Part shown: positions 6,955 to 14,155 of the stretch, in pieces | Layout: each line of letters begins with the position of its first letter | How positions within the stretch are numbered: the first letter of the stretch is position 1 | Assembly: GCA_038215275.1 (NCBI GenBank) | Contig: JBBQRA010000069.1 | Coordinates: 1-24,947 of the forward strand | Direction of reading: 5' to 3' | Length of the DNA: 24,947 bases | From: Ga0077553 sp038215275 | Lineage (GTDB): Bacteria > Acidobacteriota > Terriglobia > Bryobacterales > Bryobacteraceae | Position numbers and translations under genes: made by a program | The notes under the pieces: generated by a model | What the model saw: only the letters and a program-made list of their open reading frames with translations | Told to the model about the DNA's origin: nothing | The model's database searches: none

Positions 6955-6977
6955 AAAGTACTTTGCATAGCAAAGTA
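6955..6977. promoter_or_regulatory. Dyad/operator-like site between glcF and the ferritin-like gene
   Basis: TACTTTGC-ATA-GCAAAGTA (6959-6977) is a perfect inverted repeat with 8-bp arms. A second perfect palindrome, AAAGTACTTT (6955-6964), overlaps it, so AAAGTA occurs twice with a 17-bp period. The site fills nearly all of the 31-bp gap between the glcF stop (6951) and ATG 6983. There is no T-run after it, so a terminator is unlikely. A regulator site or an mRNA structure over the ribosome-binding region fits better. Confidence 0.45.
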
Positions 6978-6982
6978 TTCTC

Positions 6983-7717
6983 ATGTCTCTTTCTCCTAGC
7001 GCCCTTTGGCGTCTTCATTTTTCTCGTCGCTGGCCTTTTGCGTTGGCTGTTCCGGACGATCCGGAATGGCCCGAGGCCGAACGCAGGCTGCTGGCGGACT
7101 CGCTGCGGCAATTTCAGCTTGGCGAAGGTTCTGACGGCTGCAATCTGCTTCGTTTCGCCCGGACTTTCGCTGAGCGGGTGGGAGATGCAGATCTGCCAGA
7201 GGCCGTGGCCGGACTAATTGCGGAGGAGCAGCGGCACTCGCGTTGGCTGGCGCAGGTGCTGAGGGCGCATGGGGAGAATCTATTGGGGAGTCACTGGGTG
7301 GATGGTGCGTTTCGCTTGTTGCGGCGGACGATGGGGTTCGGGTTTGAAGTGGCGGTATTGGTGTCAGCGGAGGTGGTGGCAGTACCTTATTACACGGCCA
7401 TTGGCCGGGTGACCAGCCTGCCTTCGCTGCAGGCGATCTGCGAGCGGGTGCTCGAAGACGAGGCATTCCATTTACAGTTTCAGGCACACAATCTGAGTCT
7501 CGTAGTGCGTGATCATTTCGGGCTGCGGCACACGTTGCATCGTGCGTTACAGGGCCTGATCGGCGCGCTGGTTTGGCATCAGCATGGCAAGGTGTTAGCA
7601 GCAGGAGGATACACTTTCGCGGCTTTTAATCGAGAATGCGACCGGCTTCTGCTGGAAGTGCAACGCAGGAGCTATGCTAGTAGGCTCCAATGTCGATTCG
7701 ATTCCGCCTCAGCGTAA
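6983..7717 (+). CDS. Ferritin-like diiron protein of unknown function
   Basis: The protein has 244 residues. It has no signal peptide and is mainly helical. A complete set of six diiron ligands can be placed: E48 (FQLGEG), E82-x-x-H85 (AEEQRH), E130 (VSAEVVAVPYY) and E160-x-x-H163 (EDEAFH). This is the four-helix ferritin-like pattern of two E...ExxH pairs. I do not recognise a named family; rubrerythrin lacks the Trp/Arg-rich N-terminus, and no rubredoxin Cys motifs are present. The diiron set could support oxidase, oxygenase or iron-handling chemistry. It lies after glcEF and its end overlaps the MFS gene by 28 bp, so it is likely part of one operon. The dyad at 6955-6977 probably controls it. 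Confidence 0.65.
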   Translation: MSLSPSALWRLHFSRRWPFALAVPDDPEWPEAERRLLADSLRQFQLGEGSDGCNLLRFARTFAERVGDADLPEAVAGLIAEEQRHSRWLAQVLRAHGENLLGSHWVDGAFRLLRRTMGFGFEVAVLVSAEVVAVPYYTAIGRVTSLPSLQAICERVLEDEAFHLQFQAHNLSLVVRDHFGLRHTLHRALQGLIGALVWHQHGKVLAAGGYTFAAFNRECDRLLLEVQRRSYASRLQCRFDSASA

Positions 7718-8898
7718 TGATGTTGCTTGAGTATATGGTTTGGGGAGCCTGGTATCCAGACTTCTCGGCCTATCTCGGCTCGGTACTGAAGTTCTCGGAT
7801 GGCCAAGTGGGAGGGATTTATGCGCTGCTGCCCATTGGCTGTATGGTGGCGCCGTTCTTTGCCGGGCAACTGGCGGATCGCTATTTCTCAACCGAAAAGC
7901 TACTGACGGTTTTGCATCTGCTGGGCGCGATTCCATTGTATATTGTGGCGTCGGCTACGAATTACGACGGGGTTTGGCTCTGGATGCTGATTTGGTCGCT
8001 GCTATACGGCCCGACGCTGGCGTTGACGAACTCGATCTGCTTCCACCACATGCCCGAGGCGGAGGGCGAATTCGGCTTGGTGCGGGTATGGGGGACTATC
8101 GGTTGGATTGTCGTCGGACTGCTGCTGGGGGTGGGTTTGCGAGAGGGGGCGCCGCTTCTGTTGGGCCAATTTAATGGCTTTGACGGGATGTGGCTGGGGG
8201 CCGGGTTGTCGATCATTCTCGGCGTCTTCTGCTTGTTCTTGCCGCATACGCCGCCGGCGCGGAAGAGCGGTTCTCCGTGGGCCTTCCTTTCCGCGCTGAA
8301 GATGCTGAAGGATCCGGAGTTCGCGATTTTCCTCGGGATTGCGTTCGTGGTGGCGACGGAGCTGATGTTCTACTTCGTGTTGACCGGACCGTTCCTTTAT
8401 GCGGTAGGCATAGCACCCGGCTCGGCGCCGGCGTGGATGGCGCTGGCGCAGGCGGCCGAAATCATCACGATGATCGGTCTACCGTGGATGCTGAAACGCT
8501 GGGGCATTCGGGGCACGATGATGGTGGGCATTCTGGCTTGGCCGATTCGCTACGCCGTGTTCGCACTGGGCGGACCGTTGTGGCTGATCCTGGCATCGCT
8601 GACGCTGCACGGGCTCTGCTATGTCTGCTTTTTTACAGCCTCCTACATCTACGTGGATCAGGCCGCCGAGCCGGAGAACCGGGCCTCGGCCCAGGGCCTG
8701 ATCACGTTCGTATTACTAGGTGCCGGCATGGTGGTGGGCAGTTGGTTTGCCGGGTTTGTCAGCGATATGTTCACGATCATCAACGCGGCCGGCGTGAAGA
8801 CGGTGGACTATTCAAAGATCTTCCTGGTACCGCTGGGTTTGACGGTGCTGTGCGCGCTCCTGTTTGTGGCGTTCTTCAGGCCTCGGGCGAAGGCGTAA
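7690..8898 (+). CDS. MFS transporter, nucleoside:H+ symporter type
   Basis: The protein has 402 residues with about 12 membrane segments and is of the NHS (NupG/XapB) type. It begins with RFRLSVMMLLEYMVWGAWYP, close to the NupG start ('LMLxxFLEWxxWGAWxxTLG'). The loop after TM2 is FFAGQLADRYFSTEKLLTVL, with the MFS 'G-LADR' motif. Also seen are 'SLLYGPTLALTNSICFHHM' and FGLVRVWGTIGWIVVG, both typical of the family ('FGxVRxWGTIGWI'). Substrates in the family are nucleosides, but acidobacterial relatives in sugar- or purine-use clusters may differ. Its start lies inside the ferritin-like gene (28-bp overlap) and its end overlaps the converging VOC gene by 23 bp. Confidence 0.8.
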   Translation: MSIRFRLSVMMLLEYMVWGAWYPDFSAYLGSVLKFSDGQVGGIYALLPIGCMVAPFFAGQLADRYFSTEKLLTVLHLLGAIPLYIVASATNYDGVWLWMLIWSLLYGPTLALTNSICFHHMPEAEGEFGLVRVWGTIGWIVVGLLLGVGLREGAPLLLGQFNGFDGMWLGAGLSIILGVFCLFLPHTPPARKSGSPWAFLSALKMLKDPEFAIFLGIAFVVATELMFYFVLTGPFLYAVGIAPGSAPAWMALAQAAEIITMIGLPWMLKRWGIRGTMMVGILAWPIRYAVFALGGPLWLILASLTLHGLCYVCFFTASYIYVDQAAEPENRASAQGLITFVLLGAGMVVGSWFAGFVSDMFTIINAAGVKTVDYSKIFLVPLGLTVLCALLFVAFFRPRAKA

Positions 8899-9616
8899 TC
8901 ATCGAAAAGCGGGCGCCCGTGGGGTCCCCGAGGGTGGCGAGGCGGCCCACGCCGGGAGCGTCAAACGGGGGGACGAAAATCCGGCTTCCCATCTCTTTGG
9001 CCTGTTCGGTGTGGGCATCGATGGCGGCCGACCAGACGTAGAAGCTCCAGAAGGGTGGCAGGCTGCCCCATTCGGCATCCATCTCGAGCAGCCCGCCCCA
9101 ATCTTTGCCGCCGGCGGAAAAGATCTGATAGACATCGGGGCTGCCGGGGTGGGGCTTGGAGGTCCAGCCGAGCAACGCCTTGTAGAAATCCGCCGCCTTG
9201 GCGATATCGCGGGTCGCCAGTTCCACCCAAAGGACCGAGTTCAAAGTCTGGATCAGTTCGACACCTGCCAGGTTGAGAGCCTGCCAGAGTTGAAACTGGG
9301 CCCCTTGCGGATCGGTCACGATCGCCATGCGGCCGTAGTCCCCGACCTCGAACGGTGCCTGCACAACGCTCCCGCCGAGACGTTCGACGGAGGCCGCAGC
9401 GAGGTCGACATCTTCCACCGCGAAGTAGACGTTCCAGCGAGCAGGCTCTCCCGCGGGGACGGTGTAAGCCGCAGCCACGGATTTTCCCTCAAGTTGAAAG
9501 TTGGTGTAGTCGGGCTGGTCGGTGGCGGACCAACCGAAGAGCTTAGCGTAGAATGCCTTCGCGCGGTCGCGGTCTGGCGTAGCGAGTTCGAACCAGCAGG
9601 GGGCTCCAGCCGTCAT
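8876..9616 (-). CDS. Two-domain VOC (glyoxalase/dioxygenase-superfamily) protein
   Basis: The protein has 246 residues from ATG 9616, made of two tandem VOC domains. The first begins CWFELATPDRDRAKAFYAKL then FGW and ends 'GRMAIVTDPQGAQFQLWQA'. The second begins 'VLWVELATRDIAKAADFYKA' then LLGW and ends 'GRLATLGDPTGARFSMI'. The 'ELxTxDxxxAxxFYxxLxGW' and 'DPxGAxFxL' signatures are those of the family described as glyoxalase/bleomycin-resistance-like proteins, such as CFP-30B/hydrolase-type VOC proteins; the exact function is unknown. A longer frame to 9670 exists, but ATG 9616 lies 1 nt after the upstream DinB-like stop and gives the usual family start. It is the last gene of the operon beginning at 11941 and converges with the MFS gene. 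Confidence 0.8.
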   Translation of the reverse strand: MTAGAPCWFELATPDRDRAKAFYAKLFGWSATDQPDYTNFQLEGKSVAAAYTVPAGEPARWNVYFAVEDVDLAAASVERLGGSVVQAPFEVGDYGRMAIVTDPQGAQFQLWQALNLAGVELIQTLNSVLWVELATRDIAKAADFYKALLGWTSKPHPGSPDVYQIFSAGGKDWGGLLEMDAEWGSLPPFWSFYVWSAAIDAHTEQAKEMGSRIFVPPFDAPGVGRLATLGDPTGARFSMITPSPEA

Positions 9617-9617
9617 G

Positions 9618-10115
9618 TTAGACCGCCTCGTCGGCCGAAGGGCCATAGATTGATGGAACCGGAATATCAAGCAGCCGCATGTAGACCGTCAACTGCCCCC
9701 GATGGTGGGCCAAGTGATTCATCACCATGCCGCGAAGCACTGCGATGCGCGGCATAGCCAGGGAAATTTTGCCTTCGGGACCTTTAAGGGTCCAGGTCTG
9801 CATGAGTTCCTCGTCAGTGGCCATCGCGAGAGCCTCCTGGAAGGCTCTGGCACCCGCGTCAAACAAAGCCAGCAATTCGTCTGTCGTCTGCGGCTTCGCT
9901 TGTTCGAAGCCGCCGGACAGATCTAGGTCCGTCGTGTTGATCGTCATAGCGCCCCACTCCGGCATCTGCGCCACGTGGGTCGCCAGTACTCCCAAGCTCA
10001 TGGACTTGGGATGTGGTTTGTAGTCAAATTTGTCCGCCGGCAGGCGCTCCAAACAGCGGCGGAGCGAGGGCAATTCCGATTCGAGCTCGTGGAGAAGAGA
10101 AGGCGAAAGTGGCAT
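9618..10115 (-). CDS. DinB-like (DinB/YfiT superfamily) protein
   Basis: The protein has 165 residues. It is helical, starting LLHELESELPSLRRCLERLP and PADKFDYKPHPKSMSLGVLA then THVAQMPEW. It ends with NHLAHHRGQLTVYMRLLDIP then VPSIYGPSADEAV, which is the closing 'HxxHHRGQLxxYLRLxxxPVPxxYGPSADE' of the DinB family. The three histidines (THVAQ, and HLAHH) are the expected divalent-metal ligands. Many members are thiol transferases (bacillithiol/mycothiol S-transferases); others are uncharacterised. The start codon is inside a hairpin (10111-10137) and no convincing Shine-Dalgarno precedes it. The stop is 1 nt from the start of the VOC gene, so the pair is coupled. Confidence 0.8.
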   Translation of the reverse strand: MPLSPSLLHELESELPSLRRCLERLPADKFDYKPHPKSMSLGVLATHVAQMPEWGAMTINTTDLDLSGGFEQAKPQTTDELLALFDAGARAFQEALAMATDEELMQTWTLKGPEGKISLAMPRIAVLRGMVMNHLAHHRGQLTVYMRLLDIPVPSIYGPSADEAV

Positions 10116-10137
10116 CAGGAAGATTTTGCCTGATGCC
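10111..10137 (-). promoter_or_regulatory. Hairpin enclosing the DinB-like start codon
   Basis: GGCATCAGG (10111-10119) and CCTGATGCC (10129-10137) are perfect 9-bp arms around a 9-nt loop. On the minus-strand mRNA the ATG at 10115-10113 lies in the 3' arm, so the stem would hide the start. It sits in the 30-nt gap between the aldolase stop and this start. There is no U-run, so it is not a typical terminator. Confidence 0.45.
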
Positions 10138-10145
10138 GTTTCCGA

Positions 10146-10928
10146 TTACAAGGGCTCGAGCAGATTTTTTAGTTCCATGACGCCGGAGTTCACAGCATTC
10201 CGATAGACGGCGATATCGGCGCTCCAACTCAAAATCCGGAAGCCGATGCCGTGCCATTGCCGGGCTTGTTCGGCGTTGCCCGGCTGAATGGCCGCGACCT
10301 TGCCATGCCGGGCAGCGGCGGTGACCACGGCCGCTAGCGCGCCAAGGAACTCGGAGTGTTGGAACTGAGCGGGAATGCCCATCGCACTCGAAAGATCATA
10401 GTGTCCGACCCAGAGGACATCGACGCCGGGGGTGCTGGCGATCGCGTCGAGATTTGATAGACCCGCAGGCGATTCAATCATCGTGATGACGCTGGTGTTC
10501 CGATTAGCACGCTCGAAATAGCTAACCGGATCCGGAACCATGTAGTCGGAGTGCGCCGTGCCTAACGCGATGCCGCGTTTGCCCATCGGCGCGTACTTGC
10601 AGGCATCAACGATTGCCTTGGCCTGTTCGGCGTTCTCGACATTGGCGACCATGATGCCGAGGGCACCGGCGTCGAGGGTCCGCGCGCAGAAATGGTACAG
10701 GTTCTGCGGGATCCGAACAAACGGGGCGATGTCGGTGGCCTTGAACCAAGCGCACAGGTCGGCGATGTGCCCAGTGTCAAACCCGGTGTGCTCCATGTCG
10801 ATCATGACGAAGTCGACCGGGGTGGTCGCCAGGATCTTGGCAACGCCGCGCGTGCCGAACTCCATAATCATCGTGCCCACGGCGGAGCCCCGTTCGGCCA
10901 AGGCTTGCTGCATTCGATTCGGTTTCAT
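10146..10928 (-). CDS. HpcH/HpaI-family 2-keto-3-deoxy-acid aldolase
   Basis: The protein has 260 residues from ATG 10928. It is a class II pyruvate aldolase of the HpcH/HpaI family: AVGTMIMEFGTRGVAKILAT, then 'VDFVMIDMEHTGFD' (catalytic His), 'APFVRIPQN' (Arg), 'SVITMIESPAGLSNLDAI' (metal-binding Glu) and 'DVLWVGHYDLSSAMG' (metal-binding Asp). Members cleave 2-keto-3-deoxy sugar acids such as KDR, KDG or 4-hydroxy-2-ketoheptanedioate to pyruvate and an aldehyde. Which substrate is used here is not shown. The start ATG overlaps the stop of the upstream dehydrogenase by 4 bp (ATGA), so the two are translated together. An in-frame extension to 11033 lies inside that gene and is not used. Confidence 0.85.
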   Translation of the reverse strand: MKPNRMQQALAERGSAVGTMIMEFGTRGVAKILATTPVDFVMIDMEHTGFDTGHIADLCAWFKATDIAPFVRIPQNLYHFCARTLDAGALGIMVANVENAEQAKAIVDACKYAPMGKRGIALGTAHSDYMVPDPVSYFERANRNTSVITMIESPAGLSNLDAIASTPGVDVLWVGHYDLSSAMGIPAQFQHSEFLGALAAVVTAAARHGKVAAIQPGNAEQARQWHGIGFRILSWSADIAVYRNAVNSGVMELKNLLEPL

Positions 10929-11941
10929 TGATACCTCAGTAATTTGGATTGAAATCCAGGGCGGCTCAGCACCGCCCGATTGACGGCCCCGCCCGGCGCA
11001 TTGCCGCGCGCGACGGCGAGGATGTTGTCGCAAGCCTCAAGGCCATTGTCGCGGGCAATCTCTTCGGTCCACGGCAGGCCGTGCGGCGTCACGATCACGT
11101 TCTCCATCGCGAAGAGGGGATGATCCGGCCGCGGTGGTTCCTGCTCAAAGACGTCAATGCCGGCTCCGGCGATCCAGCCTTCGCTCAACGCTTTTACCAG
11201 CGCTGTTTCATCGACGATCGGGCCGCGCGCCGTGTTGATGAAGTTTGCAGTGGGTTTCATCATGCGGAACAGCCGCTCGTTGACCAGGCCGCGGGTGGAC
11301 TCGTTCAACAGCGTGTTGACGCAGATGAAGTCGCTTTCGTGGCAGACGGTTTCGATATCTACCATCTCGACGCCCTCGACGGAATCGACAAAGGGATCGT
11401 GGGCGAGAAGGCGCGCGAAGCCAAACGGTTGGGCGAGGCGGAAGAGTTCGCGGCCGATGTTGCCGCAGCCGATCGATCCGAGCACTTGACCGCGCAGGTT
11501 GCGGCCGAGTCGGGGCAGGTCGCCGCGCCACTTCCCTTGGCGGGTGATGCGATCTTGAATCAACAGGTTTTTCGCGAGCGCGAGCGCCAGGGTGAGAATC
11601 GCCTCGGCGACCGGGGTCCGCACTGCATTGGGGGTGATGGCGAGGACGACATCGGCCGCGGTCAGGGCCTCTGTATCGATCCGGTCGTAGCCCACGCCCC
11701 AGCGGGCGACGATGGCCAGGCGGTCGACTCCGCGCAGGCTTTCCGCGTCAATTTTCGTCGAGAGCGCAAAGACAGCGTCGTATCGATTCAGCACTTCTGG
11801 AGTGGCATGGTTGGCGGGCATCTCAGGCATCGCTTCCCACTCGAGATTCGGCACAGCGAATTTCGCTTGTACAACATGTTCAAATCGCCCTTTGGCGTCG
11901 ACATAGAAGTCTGGGGTTACCCCGACACGGAACGGATGCAT
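10925..11941 (-). CDS. D-2-hydroxyacid dehydrogenase (NAD-dependent, SerA-like)
   Basis: The protein has 338 residues from ATG 11941 (a further ATG at 11953 adds MLLR). The NAD-binding Rossmann motif is in 'GQVLGSIGCGNIGRELFRLA', with the catalytic Arg in 'INTARGPIVDE', Glu in 'IDVFEQEPP' and His in 'VIVTPHGLPWTEE'. This is the standard Arg/Glu/His set of D-isomer-specific 2-hydroxyacid dehydrogenases. ATG 11941 follows a -10-like TATGCT at 7 nt, so it is preferred. The gene heads an operon with the HpaI aldolase, so it may reduce or oxidise the 2-keto or 2-hydroxy acid that the aldolase makes or uses. It is divergent from the sulfatase gene, with overlapping promoters. Confidence 0.8.
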   Translation of the reverse strand: MHPFRVGVTPDFYVDAKGRFEHVVQAKFAVPNLEWEAMPEMPANHATPEVLNRYDAVFALSTKIDAESLRGVDRLAIVARWGVGYDRIDTEALTAADVVLAITPNAVRTPVAEAILTLALALAKNLLIQDRITRQGKWRGDLPRLGRNLRGQVLGSIGCGNIGRELFRLAQPFGFARLLAHDPFVDSVEGVEMVDIETVCHESDFICVNTLLNESTRGLVNERLFRMMKPTANFINTARGPIVDETALVKALSEGWIAGAGIDVFEQEPPRPDHPLFAMENVIVTPHGLPWTEEIARDNGLEACDNILAVARGNAPGGAVNRAVLSRPGFQSKLLRYQ

Positions 11942-11948
11942 TCTGAGA

Positions 11949-11958
11949 AGCATACAAT
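11949..11958. promoter_or_regulatory. Overlapping divergent -10 elements between dehydrogenase and sulfatase
   Basis: On the plus strand TACAAT (11953-11958) ends 6 nt before GTG 11965. On the minus strand TATGCT (11954-11949) ends 7 nt before ATG 11941. The two overlap by 2 bp and leave almost no 5' leader on either side. No strong -35 element is obvious for either. Confidence 0.45.
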
Positions 11959-11964
11959 ATCGAG

Positions 11965-13377
11965 GTGACTCGCCGGATATTCAACGCCTCACTCGCGGCT
12001 ACCGCGCTCGCCGCTGCTCCCGCAAAGCCGAATGTTGTCATTGTACTCTGTGACGATTTGGGCTATGGGGATGTTGGCGCCTTCTTTCCAGCGGCCAAGG
12101 TCGCGACACCGCGGATGGACCGGTTGGCCCGCGAAGGGATGCGGTTTGTCGATGCGCACTCGCCGTCCGGCGTCTGCACGCCGACGCGCTACGGGCTGTT
12201 GACAGGCCGTTATTGCTGGCGCAGCCGATTAAAGCAGGGTGTTCTGAACGGTTACTCGCCCGCTCTGATCGAACCCGGCCGCACCACGTTGGCTGCGTTG
12301 CTGTTGGCGCAAGGCTACCGCACGGGCGGCTTCGGCAAATGGCACTTGGGCTTGGGGAATGACGAGAAGGTCGATTACGCGAAACCGTATTCGCCGGGTC
12401 CACAGGAGTATGGCTTCACGGAGTACTTTGGCATTCCGGCTTCGCTCGATATGCCGCCGTATGTGTTCCTGGAGAACAATCGCGCCCTCGAAGCTCCGAC
12501 GGCGACGATTGGCGACAACGGCGAAGTGAAGCGCGGCCCGTTTTGGCGAGGCGGCCCGCGGTCGCCGAGTTTCCAGATGGAAGACGTCCTCCCGAAGATC
12601 ACGGAGCGGGCGGATCAGTTCCTTCGCAGCGCCGTGAAATCAACCAAGCCGTTTTTCGCCTATGTCCCGCTGCCGGCGCCGCATACCCCATGGGTTCCGT
12701 CGAAGCCGTTTCAGGGAAAATCAAAGGCGGGGCTGTACGGAGATTTCGTGAGCGAAGTGGATGCGACGATCGGGCGCATCGCCGACGCGGTGGCTGGTAC
12801 GAACACGCTGCTAATCGTGACGAGCGACAATGGCGCACCCTGGGAGCTTCGCGACGCTAAAGAGGCGGCGGGGCACCGCGCCAACGGCACATGGCGAGGT
12901 CAGAAGTCCGATATTCAAGAGGGTGGCCAACGGGTGCCGTTTATCGCTCATTGGCCGGGCCGGATCGCCGCGAACAGTATTTCGACTCAGCTCGTTTGTC
13001 TGACAGATCTGTTTGCGACGGTGGCGGAGTTGACGGGGGCTAAGCTGGTTCCGGGCGTGGCGGAAGATAGTATGACCTTCGCACCAGCGTTACTGGGCCA
13101 GCGACCGAGTAAGGCGCGGACGGCGGTGGTGCATCACGCGGGCAATGGGATGTTCGCCATTCGAGATCGGGAGTGGAAGCTGGTGCTGGGCCGGGGGTCG
13201 GGCGGCTTCACTTCGCCGGTCAAAGTGGAACCGGCGCCGGGCGAGCCTGAGGGCGAACTGTATCATCTGCTCTCGGACCCGCACGAAGACCATAACTTGT
13301 ATGCGGAGCAGCCGGAAGTGGTCGCCCGGTTGAAGGATCAATTAGCGACGTGGCAGCGACAGGGGCGGAGCCGTTAG
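11965..13377 (+). CDS. Secreted arylsulfatase-like sulfatase (Cys-type, formylglycine)
   Basis: The protein has 470 residues starting at GTG 11965, 6 nt after a -10-like TACAAT. The N-terminus, MTRRIFNASLAATALAAAPA, looks like a Tat-type signal (twin Arg at residues 3-4). The metal-binding D30-D31 is in 'VIVLCDDLGYGDVG'. The sulfatase signature is 'SGVCTPTRYGLLTGRY': C71-T-P-T-R75, where Cys would be converted to formylglycine by a sulfatase-modifying enzyme (none in this window). 'GFGKWHLG', 'TSDNGAPWE' (second metal site) and 'FIAHWPG' further fit the arylsulfatase A group. It removes sulfate esters from sugars or aryl compounds; the substrate is not known. The stop TAG lies inside the -10-like hexamer of the next gene. 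Confidence 0.85.
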   Translation: MTRRIFNASLAATALAAAPAKPNVVIVLCDDLGYGDVGAFFPAAKVATPRMDRLAREGMRFVDAHSPSGVCTPTRYGLLTGRYCWRSRLKQGVLNGYSPALIEPGRTTLAALLLAQGYRTGGFGKWHLGLGNDEKVDYAKPYSPGPQEYGFTEYFGIPASLDMPPYVFLENNRALEAPTATIGDNGEVKRGPFWRGGPRSPSFQMEDVLPKITERADQFLRSAVKSTKPFFAYVPLPAPHTPWVPSKPFQGKSKAGLYGDFVSEVDATIGRIADAVAGTNTLLIVTSDNGAPWELRDAKEAAGHRANGTWRGQKSDIQEGGQRVPFIAHWPGRIAANSISTQLVCLTDLFATVAELTGAKLVPGVAEDSMTFAPALLGQRPSKARTAVVHHAGNGMFAIRDREWKLVLGRGSGGFTSPVKVEPAPGEPEGELYHLLSDPHEDHNLYAEQPEVVARLKDQLATWQRQGRSR

Positions 13378-13380
13378 AAT
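13375..13380 (+). promoter_or_regulatory. -10-like TAGAAT overlapping the sulfatase stop
   Basis: TAGAAT begins with the sulfatase stop codon TAG (13375-13377) and ends 6 nt before ATG 13387 (spacer cgaggg). It probably allows separate leaderless expression of the Uma2 gene. Confidence 0.35.
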
Positions 13381-13386
13381 CGAGGG

Positions 13387-13959
13387 ATGGCTGCCTCCGC
13401 AGTTCCGCGCTTCACTCACGATGAGTTCCTCGAACGAGAGCAGCAGTCTCCGTTTCGGCATGAGTTCATTCGCGGGCGCATCGAGATGATGGCTGGGGGC
13501 AGTGAGCGCCACGCGCTACTTTGCACCGCCATTTCCCGCATTCTCGACACAGCGCTGCTTGATCGGGACTGCCGGGTCTATGGAGATGCCTTCTTGTTAC
13601 GGATGGCCGCTGCCGATATTTCAAGCTATCCGGATGCCATGGTGGTCTGTGGCCAACCCAATTTTCTGGAGCGAAGAAAGCTAGTTCTCGACAATCCGGT
13701 CCTGGCCGTCGAGATCTTGTCGGCGTCGACAGAAGCCTACGATTTAGGAGAGAAGCTTCCTGCCTATCAGCAGCTTGATTCGCTGAAGGAAATCCTGTTC
13801 ATCTCTCAGGACCGGCCCGCCATTCGATATTGGTATCGCGAGGACGGCGGTTGGGAATCGATCACTGTGGATTCGATGGAAGCCGTAATCTTGTTGAAGC
13901 ATTTGCGAATCGGAATCCAACTGGCCGATATCTACCGGCGCATCGACTGGACAGTCTAA
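13387..13959 (+). CDS. Uma2-family (DUF820) putative endonuclease-fold protein
   Basis: The protein has 190 residues. The family pattern is clear: 'RFTHDEFLERE', 'RHEFIRGRIEMMAGGSERHA' (the 'YELxDGxLxxMxGxxxxH' opening), 'SYPDAMVVC' (the 'PDxxVV' strand), 'NPVLAVEILSASTEAYDLGE' then KLPAYQQLDSLKEILFISQD. These are the conserved acidic residues and E-x-S motif of the PD-(D/E)xK-like Uma2 fold. Uma2 proteins are abundant in acidobacteria and cyanobacteria, often next to toxin or transposon genes, and their biochemical role is unproven. It converges with the GNAT remnant: the two stop codons share CTAA at 13956-13959. Confidence 0.8.
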   Translation: MAASAVPRFTHDEFLEREQQSPFRHEFIRGRIEMMAGGSERHALLCTAISRILDTALLDRDCRVYGDAFLLRMAAADISSYPDAMVVCGQPNFLERRKLVLDNPVLAVEILSASTEAYDLGEKLPAYQQLDSLKEILFISQDRPAIRYWYREDGGWESITVDSMEAVILLKHLRIGIQLADIYRRIDWTV

Positions 13960-14155
13960 AGATTCAGTTCCAGGAAGAGGGCGCCTGGAACCGGGTTGGC
14001 CGTATAGGCCTCAATATTCCGAAAGCCCATCGCCTGCTTCGCCCCCATTACGCGCGACCGCCCCGGCCAGCTCTCCGTCCACCTCTGCAAACCAGATTCC
14101 CACATACTTCCCGGGCAGGCTCGCCAACTCCTCTCGCCAGGCTGTGCCGTGCGGA
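13956..14155 (-). pseudogene. GNAT acetyltransferase, truncated remnant
   Basis: On the minus strand the C-terminal end of a GNAT protein is clear in one frame: KQAMGFRNIEAYTANPVPGA then LFLELNL and stop (the usual 'LGFREIxPYxxNPVPGAxFLEL' ending). A different frame upstream gives EELASLPGKYVGIWFAEVDG then ELAGAVA, the middle beta strands of the same fold. About 50 residues, including the acetyl-CoA-binding 'RGxGxG' region, are missing and the frame has shifted, so it is a deletion remnant. It lies directly after the amidohydrolase stop. Confidence 0.6.

Noticed and set aside
8190..9041. 283-residue plus-strand open frame inside the MFS gene
   Set aside because: Gly/Arg-rich shadow of the transporter and VOC genes, with no recognisable motif or ribosome-binding site.
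10949..11968. 339-residue plus-strand open frame opposite the dehydrogenase
   Set aside because: Antisense of a clear dehydrogenase with intact motifs; its own product shows no domain.
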